Below, piece by piece: positions 54,604 to 62,223 of a stretch of DNA of 64,000 nt. The position numbers and the translations under genes are program-made. This stretch comes from Polynucleobacter sp. MG-5-Ahmo-C2 (GTDB lineage: Bacteria > Pseudomonadota > Gammaproteobacteria > Burkholderiales > Burkholderiaceae), in the NCBI RefSeq assembly GCF_018687735.1, contig NZ_CP061304.1, positions 992,001-1,056,000 of the forward strand. The letters run 5' to 3'. The number at the start of each line of letters is the position of its first letter. Position 1 is the first letter of the stretch. A model generated the notes under the pieces. That model searched no databases. It saw only the letters and a list, made by a program, of their open reading frames with translations, and was not told the DNA's origin.

Positions 54604-56193
54604 ATGTTGATTTCCCCTCCCTTTGGTGGCGGTCGCGCCCCTGTTCTTGCCAGGAATACCGTTGCTAGCTCACAGCCCCTTGCCACGCAAGCGGGCATTG
54701 AGGCGCTACAAAATGGTGGCAATGCCGTTGATGCTGCGCTGGCTACTGCCATTACCTTAACGGTTGTTGAGCCCACCATGAATGGTCTTGGTGGCGATGG
54801 CTTTGCGATTCTTTGGGATGGTAAGAAACTCCATGGTTTAAATGCTTCTGGACGAGCGCCTGCTGCTTGGACACCAGAATATTTTGCCGGCAAGACTGCG
54901 ATGGATTTAATTGGCTGGAATACGGTCACTGTTCCTGGTATGGTGGCCGGCTGGGTTGAACTATCGAAAAAATTTGGCAAGCTACCGTTTGCGCAACTCT
55001 TTAAACGTGCAATCGATTATGCAGAAAATGGGTTTCCAATTTCTCCGGTGATTGCACGTCAATGGCGTGAAGCAATTCCAGTTCTCAAAAATCAACCGGG
55101 GTTTGCAGAATCATTTCTGATTGATGGCAAGGCTCCTCAAGCGGGTGAAATCTGGAAATTCCCTGCGCAAGCAAAAACACTCAAAGAGATTGCTGCCACT
55201 GAAGGACAGTCTTTTTACAAAGGTGCTCTTGCCCAAAGCATGGTTGACTTTGCTAAAATCTCTGGTGGTTGCTTTTCTATGCAAGACTTTGCAGATAACA
55301 AACCAGACTGGGTTGAGCCACTAGCGTTTGATTATGGCGACTACACCCTTCATGAAATTCCGCCTAACGGCTCTGGCATTGCTGCACAAATCGCATTAGG
55401 CATTTTAGAGGCTGCTAATGTTAAGCAATATCCAGCCAATTCTGCACAGCGTATTCATTTGCAAGTAGAGGCGATGAGAATTGCTTTTGCTGATGTATAT
55501 GAATATGTATCCGATGCGCACTCAATGCAAGTTCCTGTATCCAGCTTATTAGATCGAGATTACTTAAGCAGCCGCGCTGCTCTCATTGATCACACTAAAG
55601 CCGGCACTTATGGGCCTGGTGATCCGCACTCTGGTGGCACCGTCTATCTTTGCGCCGCAGATGAATCTGGCATGATGATTTCGTATATTCAGTCGAACTT
55701 TAAAGGCTTTGGTTCTGGTGTTGTTGCCCCTGGTGGCATTGCCTTTCACAACCGCGGCATGAGCTTTAGCCTCAAAGCAGGACATCCCAATCAAGTTGCT
55801 CCTGGTAAGCGTCCTTTCCACACCATACTACCGGCCTTCTTAACAAAAGATGGAAAGCCCACTATGGCGTTTGGAGTGATGGGTGGCAATATGCAACCGC
55901 AAGGCCATATTCAAGTAGTCATGCGCTTTGTAGATGAATATCTCAACCCGCAAGCTTGTTCAGATGCGCCACGCTGGCGAATCGATGATTTAGGCAAGCT
56001 CACTTTAGAAGCAGGAATGCCAGCGAATATTGTTGAGGGCCTCAAAAATATGGGTCACGAAGTCATGGTGATGCCTGCGAACAGCTTAGATTTTGGTAGT
56101 GCCCAGGCCATTGCCAAAATTAGTGATGAAGCTGACTCTGCTTATATTGCTGGTAGTGATCACCGCAGAGATGGATTGGCGGCTGGGTTTTAA
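54604..56193 (+). CDS. Gamma-glutamyltransferase family protein
   Basis: A 529-residue Ntn-fold enzyme that cleaves gamma-glutamyl bonds. N-terminal blocks are GGNAVDAALATAITLTVVEP and NGLGGDGFAI. The processing threonine is likely the T in HSGGTVYLCAAD, followed by SYIQSNFKGFGSG. No signal peptide is evident, so it may be cytoplasmic, unlike E. coli Ggt. Genes of this type next to Bug receptors often act on amide-linked substrates rather than glutathione. Confidence 0.9.
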   Translation: MLISPPFGGGRAPVLARNTVASSQPLATQAGIEALQNGGNAVDAALATAITLTVVEPTMNGLGGDGFAILWDGKKLHGLNASGRAPAAWTPEYFAGKTAMDLIGWNTVTVPGMVAGWVELSKKFGKLPFAQLFKRAIDYAENGFPISPVIARQWREAIPVLKNQPGFAESFLIDGKAPQAGEIWKFPAQAKTLKEIAATEGQSFYKGALAQSMVDFAKISGGCFSMQDFADNKPDWVEPLAFDYGDYTLHEIPPNGSGIAAQIALGILEAANVKQYPANSAQRIHLQVEAMRIAFADVYEYVSDAHSMQVPVSSLLDRDYLSSRAALIDHTKAGTYGPGDPHSGGTVYLCAADESGMMISYIQSNFKGFGSGVVAPGGIAFHNRGMSFSLKAGHPNQVAPGKRPFHTILPAFLTKDGKPTMAFGVMGGNMQPQGHIQVVMRFVDEYLNPQACSDAPRWRIDDLGKLTLEAGMPANIVEGLKNMGHEVMVMPANSLDFGSAQAIAKISDEADSAYIAGSDHRRDGLAAGF

Positions 56194-56194
56194 G

Positions 56195-56485
56195 TCAAAA
56201 ACTAACCGTTAATTTAGTTACCCACCAAACCCAATCTTTGTCATGAATCTTGAGAAATTCATACGGTAGCAAATCATCAGCGCCATCTTTTTCTATGCGC
56301 TGAGTGTATTCTCGCCACCCTACTCTGACCTCCTTTTTAGATCGCTGTAGACGAAGTACTTGTTTATTGATCTGGCTAATGTGTTCAATCACATGAGTGA
56401 GATCATTTTTCATCAGAGCAGGACTGGGCAGTAAAGAGTTCATTTTGTAAATAACTCTACTTAAAAGTTCATCAATAAATTCCAC
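56195..56485 (-). CDS. Hypothetical protein
   Basis: A 96-residue protein with a GTG start. Its middle is a helical, charged region (ALMKNDLTHVIEHISQINKQVLRLQRSKKE) and its end is Trp-rich (KDWVWWVTKLTVSF). No family is recognised. It lies two bases from the end of the gamma-glutamyltransferase gene, convergent, and next to the toxin-antitoxin-like pair on the other side. Confidence 0.5.
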   Translation of the reverse strand: MEFIDELLSRVIYKMNSLLPSPALMKNDLTHVIEHISQINKQVLRLQRSKKEVRVGWREYTQRIEKDGADDLLPYEFLKIHDKDWVWWVTKLTVSF

Positions 56486-56547
56486 TGTTTCGCTTGGGGA
56501 GATTAAAGCGCTTATCCATGTATTGGGCCACCTGTTTGATAAAATTT

Positions 56548-56555
56548 GTATATAC
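56548..56555. repeat. 8-bp palindrome GTATATAC (copy 1, promoter region)
   Basis: GTATATAC, a self-complementary octamer within the AT-rich promoter region of the toxin-like gene (overlaps TATACT, a -10-like box). It is repeated at 56835-56842. It is a candidate operator for the RHH-like protein encoded downstream. Confidence 0.4.
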
Positions 56556-56572
56556 TATTTTAAGGTGAGTGC

Positions 56573-56866
56573 ATGAAAAATCTGATCATCAGTCCAGCGA
56601 TTCAAGAAAAGTTGGCACTAAAGCACGGCATAAGCCGTAGCGATGTTGAGCAGTGTTTTCGCAATAGAACCCGCTCATACCTGATAGATAATAGGCTAGA
56701 TCATCAAACAGAGCCTCCAACCGAATGGTTTATCTCAGAAAATGATCGTGGAGTATTGATTAAGGTCGTTTTCCTATTCGACGATGGAATGATCTATCTA
56801 AAAACTGCATTTACACCAAATTCATCAGAAATTCGTATATACAATACAATATCAATACCTTACTAA
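56573..56866 (+). CDS. Toxin-like protein of a putative toxin-antitoxin pair
   Basis: A 97-residue protein of the type sometimes annotated as ADP-ribosyl-(dinitrogen reductase) hydrolase-like; that name is not evidence of function. The recognisable pattern is SPAIQEKLALKHGI, VEQCFRNRT, TEPPTEWFISENDRG and LKTAFTPNSSEIRIY. The first ATG follows AAGGTGAG. The next gene, 55 bases downstream, encodes a ribbon-helix-helix/CopG-like protein, so the pair resembles a type II toxin-antitoxin module with the toxin first. No toxic activity is shown. Confidence 0.6.
   Translation: MKNLIISPAIQEKLALKHGISRSDVEQCFRNRTRSYLIDNRLDHQTEPPTEWFISENDRGVLIKVVFLFDDGMIYLKTAFTPNSSEIRIYNTISIPY
56835..56842. repeat. 8-bp palindrome GTATATAC (copy 2, end of toxin-like gene)
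   Basis: Second GTATATAC, in the last codons of the toxin-like gene and about 80 bases before the antitoxin start. It could serve as a second operator or be chance in AT-rich sequence. Confidence 0.35.
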
Positions 56867-56921
56867 CAGTGTCATATCTGTGGAATTGACGAAATATTAA
56901 AGCTTACAAGCGAGGAAAGCG

Positions 56922-57275
56922 ATGATCGCAAAAAAAATGAAGAAGGTAAAGATTCAAAATACTGCTGATTCCTGGGAAAGCGGTGAAGTTGGCAGGGACA
57001 TCAAGTACGCCAAAGCTGTAGACAAAAAAATTGGCATCCAAATCGATGATGCACTAGGCTTGCAAATGATCTCCATTCGACTTGAAAAAGACTTAATTGA
57101 GTCATATAAGCTCTTGGGTACAAAATATGACATGGGATACCAACCCCTCATGCGTGAGGCTTTAAAAAGATTTGTTGAAGGTGAATTTAAGTTAATTGCT
57201 AGCGCAGCGCTTGAAAAGCAAAAGGGGATCAAACCAAGAGTCAACCCGATTAGAAAAATGAGAAAGGCTGCTTAA
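56922..57275 (+). CDS. Antitoxin-like RHH/CopG-family protein
   Basis: A 117-residue protein. The N-terminal DSWESGEVGRD segment is like that of BrnA/CopG-related antitoxins; the middle (MISIRLEKDLIESYKLLGTKYDMGYQPLMREALKRFV) fits a ribbon-helix-helix DNA-binding domain. The start has GAGGAAAG six bases upstream. It follows the toxin-like gene and probably neutralises it and represses the operon; the tail is Lys/Arg-rich. It ends four bases from the convergent helicase gene. Confidence 0.6.
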   Translation: MIAKKMKKVKIQNTADSWESGEVGRDIKYAKAVDKKIGIQIDDALGLQMISIRLEKDLIESYKLLGTKYDMGYQPLMREALKRFVEGEFKLIASAALEKQKGIKPRVNPIRKMRKAA

Positions 57276-57278
57276 GCT

Positions 57279-58607
57279 TTATTTGGCTGGCAAGCAATTC
57301 ATATAAAAACGCTTGATCTCTTGATCACAGCTCACATCCCTAGGCTCAATCGGCCTTTGCAATGATATGCCTTCAATGGTTTTACATCTACTCAGCGCCA
57401 CATAGACTTGGCCTGAGGCAAATGCACCAGACGATAGATCTACTTTGACTTTATCAAGCGTCTTGCCCTGGCTCTTATGAATGGTAACCGCCCAAGCTAG
57501 CATTAAGGGAATCTGCACATAAGTACCAATAATGCTAGGCGAGATCTTTCCAGACATCATGTCGTGATCGTAACGATAGGATTCCCATTGATGTCCGGTG
57601 ACTTCAACGGTATTGGAATAAGGGCCGTTTTTTACCATCACTTTTACTTTATCTGGGAGCATCTCTCGCACAACACCAATAGTGCCGTTCACCCAGCGTT
57701 TCGGAAAACCTGGATCTGCGGCGGTAAACATCACCTTTGCGCCCACCTTGAGGGCCAGATTATTGGCTGAAGGTAAGTTACGCTCATCGACATTGAACTT
57801 ACCAGTCGTTTTGCCTGCATATACTTTGACTTCATTCGTAATAGCACGCAATCCAGCACCATTGATTTGATCTGCTCTGGCATTGGTAGTGGTGAGTGTG
57901 ATGGTTTCTTCATCTGCCTCAATATCTTTGCGATAACACTGGGCATTCAGAATATCAATGGCTTCATCTACGTCGTGATTAATACGGATACGATTGAGAA
58001 GATCAGCAAAGTGTTCATCTTTTTGACGGAAGATCTTGGATAACTCCACCATGGTGACATCTTTACGATGCAGAGCCATGGCGCAGAAGAAATAAGGCCC
58101 CTCGTAACCACGATCAGCAAGTACTTGCATATCACTGCTCGACACTACTGGTGGCAACTGAAACAAATCCCCCACAAACATCACCTGAATACCGCCAAAG
58201 GGTTTACCTTTTTGTGGCCCGTTCTCGCGCAAGAACAAGTCCATTGCATCGACTACGTCTGCGCGCACCATCGAAATCTCATCAATGATGAGTAGACGTA
58301 TATCTTTATAAAGGCGCTTATCGCGTAATGGCTTGATATCCTCTTCTGGAAAGATCAACCGAGGCGGCAATCTGAAGAAAGAGTGAATGGTAACGCCCTT
58401 CACTTGTAATGCCGCTACACCAGTTGGCGCTACAACGACAACATTACCGGGAATAGTGTCTCGAAGATAACCAATGAGGGTTGTTTTGCCAGTGCCCGCT
58501 TTGCCGCTGACAAAGATATAGGGATCATGGCGCTCAATGGCCTCGATCACCGCCTGGTAATCAGGGGTGACTTCAATCTCAGATGAATCTATTGCAGTAC
58601 TAGTCAT
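57279..58607 (-). CDS. Pif1/RecD-like ATP-dependent DNA helicase
   Basis: A 442-residue superfamily 1 helicase. The N-terminal P-loop SGKAGTGKTTL (about residues 34-44) is followed by VVAPTGVAALQVKG, motif II LIIDEISMV, GDLFQLPPV (motif III) and the C-terminal UvrD-like MLAWAVTIHKSQGKTLDKV and VYVALSRCKTIEG. Pif1 helicases unwind DNA from 5' to 3' and help resolve G-quadruplexes or stalled forks. It lies three bases downstream of the SUMF1-fold gene on the same strand. Confidence 0.88.
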   Translation of the reverse strand: MTSTAIDSSEIEVTPDYQAVIEAIERHDPYIFVSGKAGTGKTTLIGYLRDTIPGNVVVVAPTGVAALQVKGVTIHSFFRLPPRLIFPEEDIKPLRDKRLYKDIRLLIIDEISMVRADVVDAMDLFLRENGPQKGKPFGGIQVMFVGDLFQLPPVVSSSDMQVLADRGYEGPYFFCAMALHRKDVTMVELSKIFRQKDEHFADLLNRIRINHDVDEAIDILNAQCYRKDIEADEETITLTTTNARADQINGAGLRAITNEVKVYAGKTTGKFNVDERNLPSANNLALKVGAKVMFTAADPGFPKRWVNGTIGVVREMLPDKVKVMVKNGPYSNTVEVTGHQWESYRYDHDMMSGKISPSIIGTYVQIPLMLAWAVTIHKSQGKTLDKVKVDLSSGAFASGQVYVALSRCKTIEGISLQRPIEPRDVSCDQEIKRFYMNCLPAK

Positions 58608-58610
58608 CCC

Positions 58611-59393
58611 CTATTGTTTCACGGCATCGGCAACACACCGAAATCCGATATACACCACCGCGATATCACCTGCTTTAGATTCCACATCAGACTCTTGCTG
58701 ACGTTCTGGGCCATACCACCAGGAAGCGCCGCGAGTAATATAGCCGCCGTTACGCTCAGTAGCCGTCCACTCCCAGACATTGCCACCCATGTCATACATG
58801 CCATTGACCCCTGGCTTAGTAGTCTTTGTGGTGACGTGCCCTGTGCCACGATTCAGAGCGCCCGCGGGCGCTAAACCTTGATAGTCACCACAGCCGCTTA
58901 AGCAATGAGAAACCGTGGGAGCGCTCCCACCCGGAAATGGATAACGCTGTCCTTTGGCATACCCAGCAGGAGGATTGGATCTTTGCTCCACGAATGCAGC
59001 GGAAGTCCACTCAGCATCCGTTGGTAAACGTTTGCCATAGTAACGGCAGATGGATTCTGCTTCCTTTTGATTGAGATGGGCTGCAGGCTCAGAATCTCCT
59101 GCAGGAACTCCGTAAGGAGTCTTCCAAGTCCAACCCGGCTTTTGCACAAAGCCGCCTTCATAAGAAAGGCCGCCACCCTTTTTCTCGGCAGCACTCACAA
59201 AACCAGTAGCAGCAAAGCCTTTGACATCAGCAATATTCATCTCAGTTTGATCCCAAATGAGATTGCCAATTTGCACTGTTGGAATAGAGGATGCAGGGGT
59301 ACTTTGACCAGTAGATGGGCGCAACATGAAATAAGCTGCAATAGCAGTTAGCAGCAGGCCAAACAGAATGGCCGTGAAATCAAAATTTTTCAT
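58611..59393 (-). CDS. Formylglycine-generating-enzyme (SUMF1) fold protein
   Basis: A 260-residue protein anchored by one N-terminal membrane helix (FTAILFGLLLTAIAAYF). The rest is the FGE-sulfatase/C-type-lectin-like domain (KRLPTDAEWTSAAF, GVNGMYDMGGNVWEWTATE, ITRGASWWYGPE, GFRCVAD). Bacterial members include enzymes that modify proteins as well as non-catalytic binding modules. The catalytic cysteine pair of true FGEs is not evident at the C-terminus, so the activity is uncertain. It shares a short transcription unit with the helicase gene. Confidence 0.82.
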   Translation of the reverse strand: MKNFDFTAILFGLLLTAIAAYFMLRPSTGQSTPASSIPTVQIGNLIWDQTEMNIADVKGFAATGFVSAAEKKGGGLSYEGGFVQKPGWTWKTPYGVPAGDSEPAAHLNQKEAESICRYYGKRLPTDAEWTSAAFVEQRSNPPAGYAKGQRYPFPGGSAPTVSHCLSGCGDYQGLAPAGALNRGTGHVTTKTTKPGVNGMYDMGGNVWEWTATERNGGYITRGASWWYGPERQQESDVESKAGDIAVVYIGFRCVADAVKQ

Positions 59394-59509
59394 GACAGGA
59401 GCGCTCCAAGTGACTCAATTGAATGGCTTTTATTTTAAAGAGATTGGCGAATTCATACATTATGAGAAATGCTTGATATTCAGTGCCATGAGGTAGATTA
59501 TCAAAGGAT

Positions 59510-60025
59510 ATGAAAGAAGATATAGACAAGATTTATGCAAAACTGCTGAGCCTAGAAACTGAAGTTCAGAATTTACGCCAAGGCTATGTCACACTGAACC
59601 AGCAATATGCTGCCGCAGTCAGCACCCTGAATTCCCTTACGATAAGCGCTCTGGAAGCCTCCAAGCGGGCAGCTATTGCTGCAGAAAAGGCCTTATCAGC
59701 AGCGCGTAATTCCGCAAAAGCTGCACATCTTGCTGCCTCTAAAGATGCTATTGAGGCAGCTGAAGCGGCTGCGGAAGCTGCGGCAGCTTCCGCTGAAGCC
59801 TCTATTGAAGCGGCGGCTGCATCCTCTGCTGCGGCGGCTACTGCAGCAGTTGCAGTAGCGAATCATGCGGAAGAGTCTTCCATCAAGGCAGCAGCTGAGG
59901 CATCAGAAGCAACAAAGCGAGCAACTGAAGCCGCAGCAGAAGCAGTCAGAATGTCGAATGCTGCGGCTGAGTCGGCTCGCAGCGCAAGAACAAAAAATAT
60001 CCAAGAAAAAAAGCCCCTCAATTGA
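59510..60025 (+). CDS. Alanine-rich coiled-coil protein
   Basis: A 171-residue protein. The first 50 residues are a charged helix (DIDKIYAKLLSLETEVQNLRQ); residues about 60-165 are very rich in Ala with Glu, Ser and Lys spaced in heptads (AAEAAAEAAAASAEASIEAA), a long predicted coiled coil or helical rod. No cysteine, no membrane segment and no recognised family. Codon use stays gene-like (several Ala codons rather than a simple repeat). It could be a cytoskeletal or scaffold-type protein. It stands alone next to tRNA-His. Confidence 0.65.
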   Translation: MKEDIDKIYAKLLSLETEVQNLRQGYVTLNQQYAAAVSTLNSLTISALEASKRAAIAAEKALSAARNSAKAAHLAASKDAIEAAEAAAEAAAASAEASIEAAAASSAAAATAAVAVANHAEESSIKAAAEASEATKRATEAAAEAVRMSNAAAESARSARTKNIQEKKPLN

Positions 60026-60038
60026 CATTGGGAGCTTT
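60005..60038 (-). terminator. Terminator after tRNA-His
   Basis: Imperfect hairpin with arms around AAAGC-CCCTCAAT and ATTGGGAGCTTT, followed on the minus strand by a run of seven T. It overlaps the last codons of the Ala-rich gene on the other strand. Confidence 0.65.
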
Positions 60039-60054
60039 GATTTACAGAATTTGG

Positions 60055-60131
60055 TGGGGCGAACGACGGGGCTCGAACCCGCGACAACCAGAATCACAAT
60101 CTGGGACTCTACCAACTGAGCTACGTCCGCC
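60055..60131 (-). tRNA. tRNA-His (anticodon GTG)
   Basis: A 77-base tRNA with encoded CCA. An eight-pair acceptor (GGCGGACG/CGTTCGCC) includes the extra G-1 typical of tRNA-His; the anticodon loop TTGTGAT reads GTG; T-loop GTTCGAG. Its promoter is recognisable upstream. Confidence 0.97.
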
Positions 60132-60145
60132 GTTGTAGAGGTGAC

Positions 60146-60175
60146 ATTATAGCTTTTTGCTCAAAAACCTGTCAA
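60146..60175 (-). promoter_or_regulatory. Sigma-70 promoter of tRNA-His
   Basis: On the minus strand: -35 TTGACA (plus 60170-60175), 18-base spacer, -10 TATAAT (plus 60146-60151), both perfect consensus, ending about 15 bases upstream of the tRNA 5' end. Confidence 0.85.
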
Positions 60176-60206
60176 AAATGGCCTGTTTGCTCACTTTGGG
60201 CTTTTC

Positions 60207-61289
60207 TTAAGCGACTTCATAGTCAAAGGCTGCCCAATCTCCCAGGGTAAGGCTGGCATCGATGAAGAAATCCACAATCGCTGCTTTACTCTGAACTTTG
60301 GCCAGAGCGTGGTGATCTGAAAGGCGCTGGCGCCAATATCGTGAACCTGCTCTACCGTGAGCTAACCCCAGTATGTGTCTTGTGAATGCGCCTATATAAA
60401 ACGGTTTTTGTTTTGCTTGGCATTCATCAAACCAGTTCTGTACTTGAGTCACCAAGGCGATCTGAATTCTGTGCCACTCAGTTTCGCTAAATAGATAGCC
60501 AGCTGCATCACCATGAGTATTGATCAAGTCATCCCAGCCCAGCAGCATCGCTGGAAAATGATATGCGGCCCTACCCACCATAAAACCATCAAAATCGTTC
60601 CAATGCCCTGCAATTTGCTCATTAGATTCTAGGCCGCCATTGAGCAAGACTTTAAGATTCGGAAATTGTTTTTGCGCATCCGATCTTAGCTTGGCAGCAA
60701 CTTCATAACGCAGTGGTGGTTTGCTACGATTCTCTTTCGGCGAAAGTCCCTTGAGCACGGCATTACGTGCATGAATGGTGACTTGACTTGCACCAGCATC
60801 AGCTACTGCCAATATAAAGTTGAGTGCAAATTGATAATCTTGTTCAGAGTTAGCGGCATCCATAGAATCTAAGCCTAGGCGATGCTTTACTGAGATCGGA
60901 ATATCCACCGCATCCCTCATTGCCTTGACGCAGTCAGCGACCAAAGTAGGCTCAGCCATGAGGCAAGCTCCAAAAGCACCGCGTTGCACACGCTCTGAGG
61001 GGCAACCGCAATTTAAATCAATCTCATCGTAGCCCCACTGCTGAACCAGCACTGCTGATTTTGCCAAATCATTTGGCTCTGAACCACCTAACTGCAATAC
61101 AACGGGATGCTGATCCTGTGAATAATCTAAGTGTCGCGGTACATCGCCATGCATCAGCGCTCCTGTAGTCACCATCTCGGTGTATAGAACTGCCTCTGTA
61201 GTGAGTGCCCGATGAAAAGAACGGCAATGACGATCTGTCCACTCCATCATGGGAGCGACTGCTAGGCGTTTCTTTGGACTATTTTTCAC
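60207..61289 (-). CDS. dusA: tRNA-dihydrouridine synthase A
   Basis: A 360-residue flavin enzyme reducing U20/20a in the D-loop of tRNA. The N-terminal VAPMMEWTDRHCRSFHR matches DusA, the catalytic cysteine lies in LNCGCPSERVQRGAFGACLM, and VKHRLGLDSMD and LLNGGLESNEQI form the FMN-binding barrel. It is encoded on the same strand as tRNA-His but separated by the tRNA promoter. Confidence 0.94.
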   Translation of the reverse strand: MKNSPKKRLAVAPMMEWTDRHCRSFHRALTTEAVLYTEMVTTGALMHGDVPRHLDYSQDQHPVVLQLGGSEPNDLAKSAVLVQQWGYDEIDLNCGCPSERVQRGAFGACLMAEPTLVADCVKAMRDAVDIPISVKHRLGLDSMDAANSEQDYQFALNFILAVADAGASQVTIHARNAVLKGLSPKENRSKPPLRYEVAAKLRSDAQKQFPNLKVLLNGGLESNEQIAGHWNDFDGFMVGRAAYHFPAMLLGWDDLINTHGDAAGYLFSETEWHRIQIALVTQVQNWFDECQAKQKPFYIGAFTRHILGLAHGRAGSRYWRQRLSDHHALAKVQSKAAIVDFFIDASLTLGDWAAFDYEVA

Positions 61290-61443
61290 GGATATTTTTT
61301 AGTCGATATTTCGAGTGATGATGCTATCTATATTTTAAAAAGGTGATGTCTCATTCATCCCTAAATACCCGCCTGAAGAGTAGTTTAGGTTTTAGAGATC
61401 TGTGCCTTAGTGGCTCATCACTAGATGCGACTTTCAGAACTTA

Positions 61444-61704
61444 CTAAAACTTACTAAGCTTTGTTTCTAACTCCACGGCTAGATCAAGAGCTCCCATGTA
61501 GCCAGACTTCAGGTGGGCTGGCAAATCAGGGTCGCCCACCATAGTCCCAAGCGTCTCTACTAGACTATAGACAATGCCTTTTGCTGCACCAATGGCAATT
61601 GACTTGTTGGAAACCGCCTCATCAATATGGTTCACAGCATCTAAGAAATAGTCGTGACCCGGAAGACCATCTGGACCCAGCTCTGTATTTAATTCTTTAG
61701 TCAT
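61444..61704 (-). CDS. Hypothetical small protein
   Basis: An 86-residue acidic, largely helical protein (FLDAVNHIDEAVSNKSIAIGAAKG, LETLGTMVGDPDLPAHLKSG-like region). No signal peptide or membrane helix. I do not recognise it. It follows the eRF1-like gene by 21 bases on the same strand, so the two may form a unit. A small DNA- or protein-binding role is only a guess. Confidence 0.55.
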   Translation of the reverse strand: MTKELNTELGPDGLPGHDYFLDAVNHIDEAVSNKSIAIGAAKGIVYSLVETLGTMVGDPDLPAHLKSGYMGALDLAVELETKLSKF

Positions 61705-61725
61705 ATTGTCCCCTGTATAGCTTGC

Positions 61726-62109
61726 TTAAAGCATCTGATCTACTTTGTAGAAAAACTTTCGTGCATATGCCAGAATTTCTTTATCACTAGGATGATCAAC
61801 GGTTTCTACGCCAACAATCTTTTCAGCAATTATGGCGTCGTGTTGATGTGCATACTTGATTAATTCTAGCTTAGCAGAGCCTGGTCCGAGAATCAGAATT
61901 TCTTTGGATTCGTTTACGGCTTGAAGCACCGAGTGAAGATATTTGGAATCTAGCGCTACTTTTCCGCTACCCATCTCATTTGCCTTGTGATGTAAGTGGG
62001 TATGCGTTGATTTGCTGTGAATGATTTCTGCCTCGCTAGCAGATTCACTTAAAAACATCACGTGCGCTTCTTGATGGTCGATCCAAATAACTGCATGATT
62101 TAATGACAT
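61726..62109 (-). CDS. Bacterial eRF1-domain-like (translational machinery-like) protein
   Basis: A 127-residue protein with the start MSLNHAVIWIDHQEAHVMFL chosen over a longer frame because upstream residues (a Cys/Trp-rich hydrophobic stretch) are not family-like. The pattern AVIWIDHQEAHVMFL, KYLHSVLQAV, EILILGPGSAKLELIKYA and ETVDHPSDKEI resembles the archaeal/bacterial eRF1-like (baeRF) family, which is linked by others to ribosome rescue, nucleic-acid stress or hibernation. It sits between the ZorC-like gene and an 86-residue unknown. Confidence 0.7.
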   Translation of the reverse strand: MSLNHAVIWIDHQEAHVMFLSESASEAEIIHSKSTHTHLHHKANEMGSGKVALDSKYLHSVLQAVNESKEILILGPGSAKLELIKYAHQHDAIIAEKIVGVETVDHPSDKEILAYARKFFYKVDQML

Positions 62110-62223
62110 ATTCTTCCTATGGGTGATCCTAATTGTGGCCTTATTAATATATAAGCTACTGGGCCAGCATACTCCTGCTATGAGGAAAAAACATGTCAAG
62201 ATTTGATTTAAATCACTAGAAAA

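Noticed and set aside
59676..59980. Tandem DNA repeat or CRISPR-like array in the Ala-rich stretch
   Set aside because: The pattern is protein-level Ala/Glu heptads with varied codons; there is no fixed DNA unit and no spacers.
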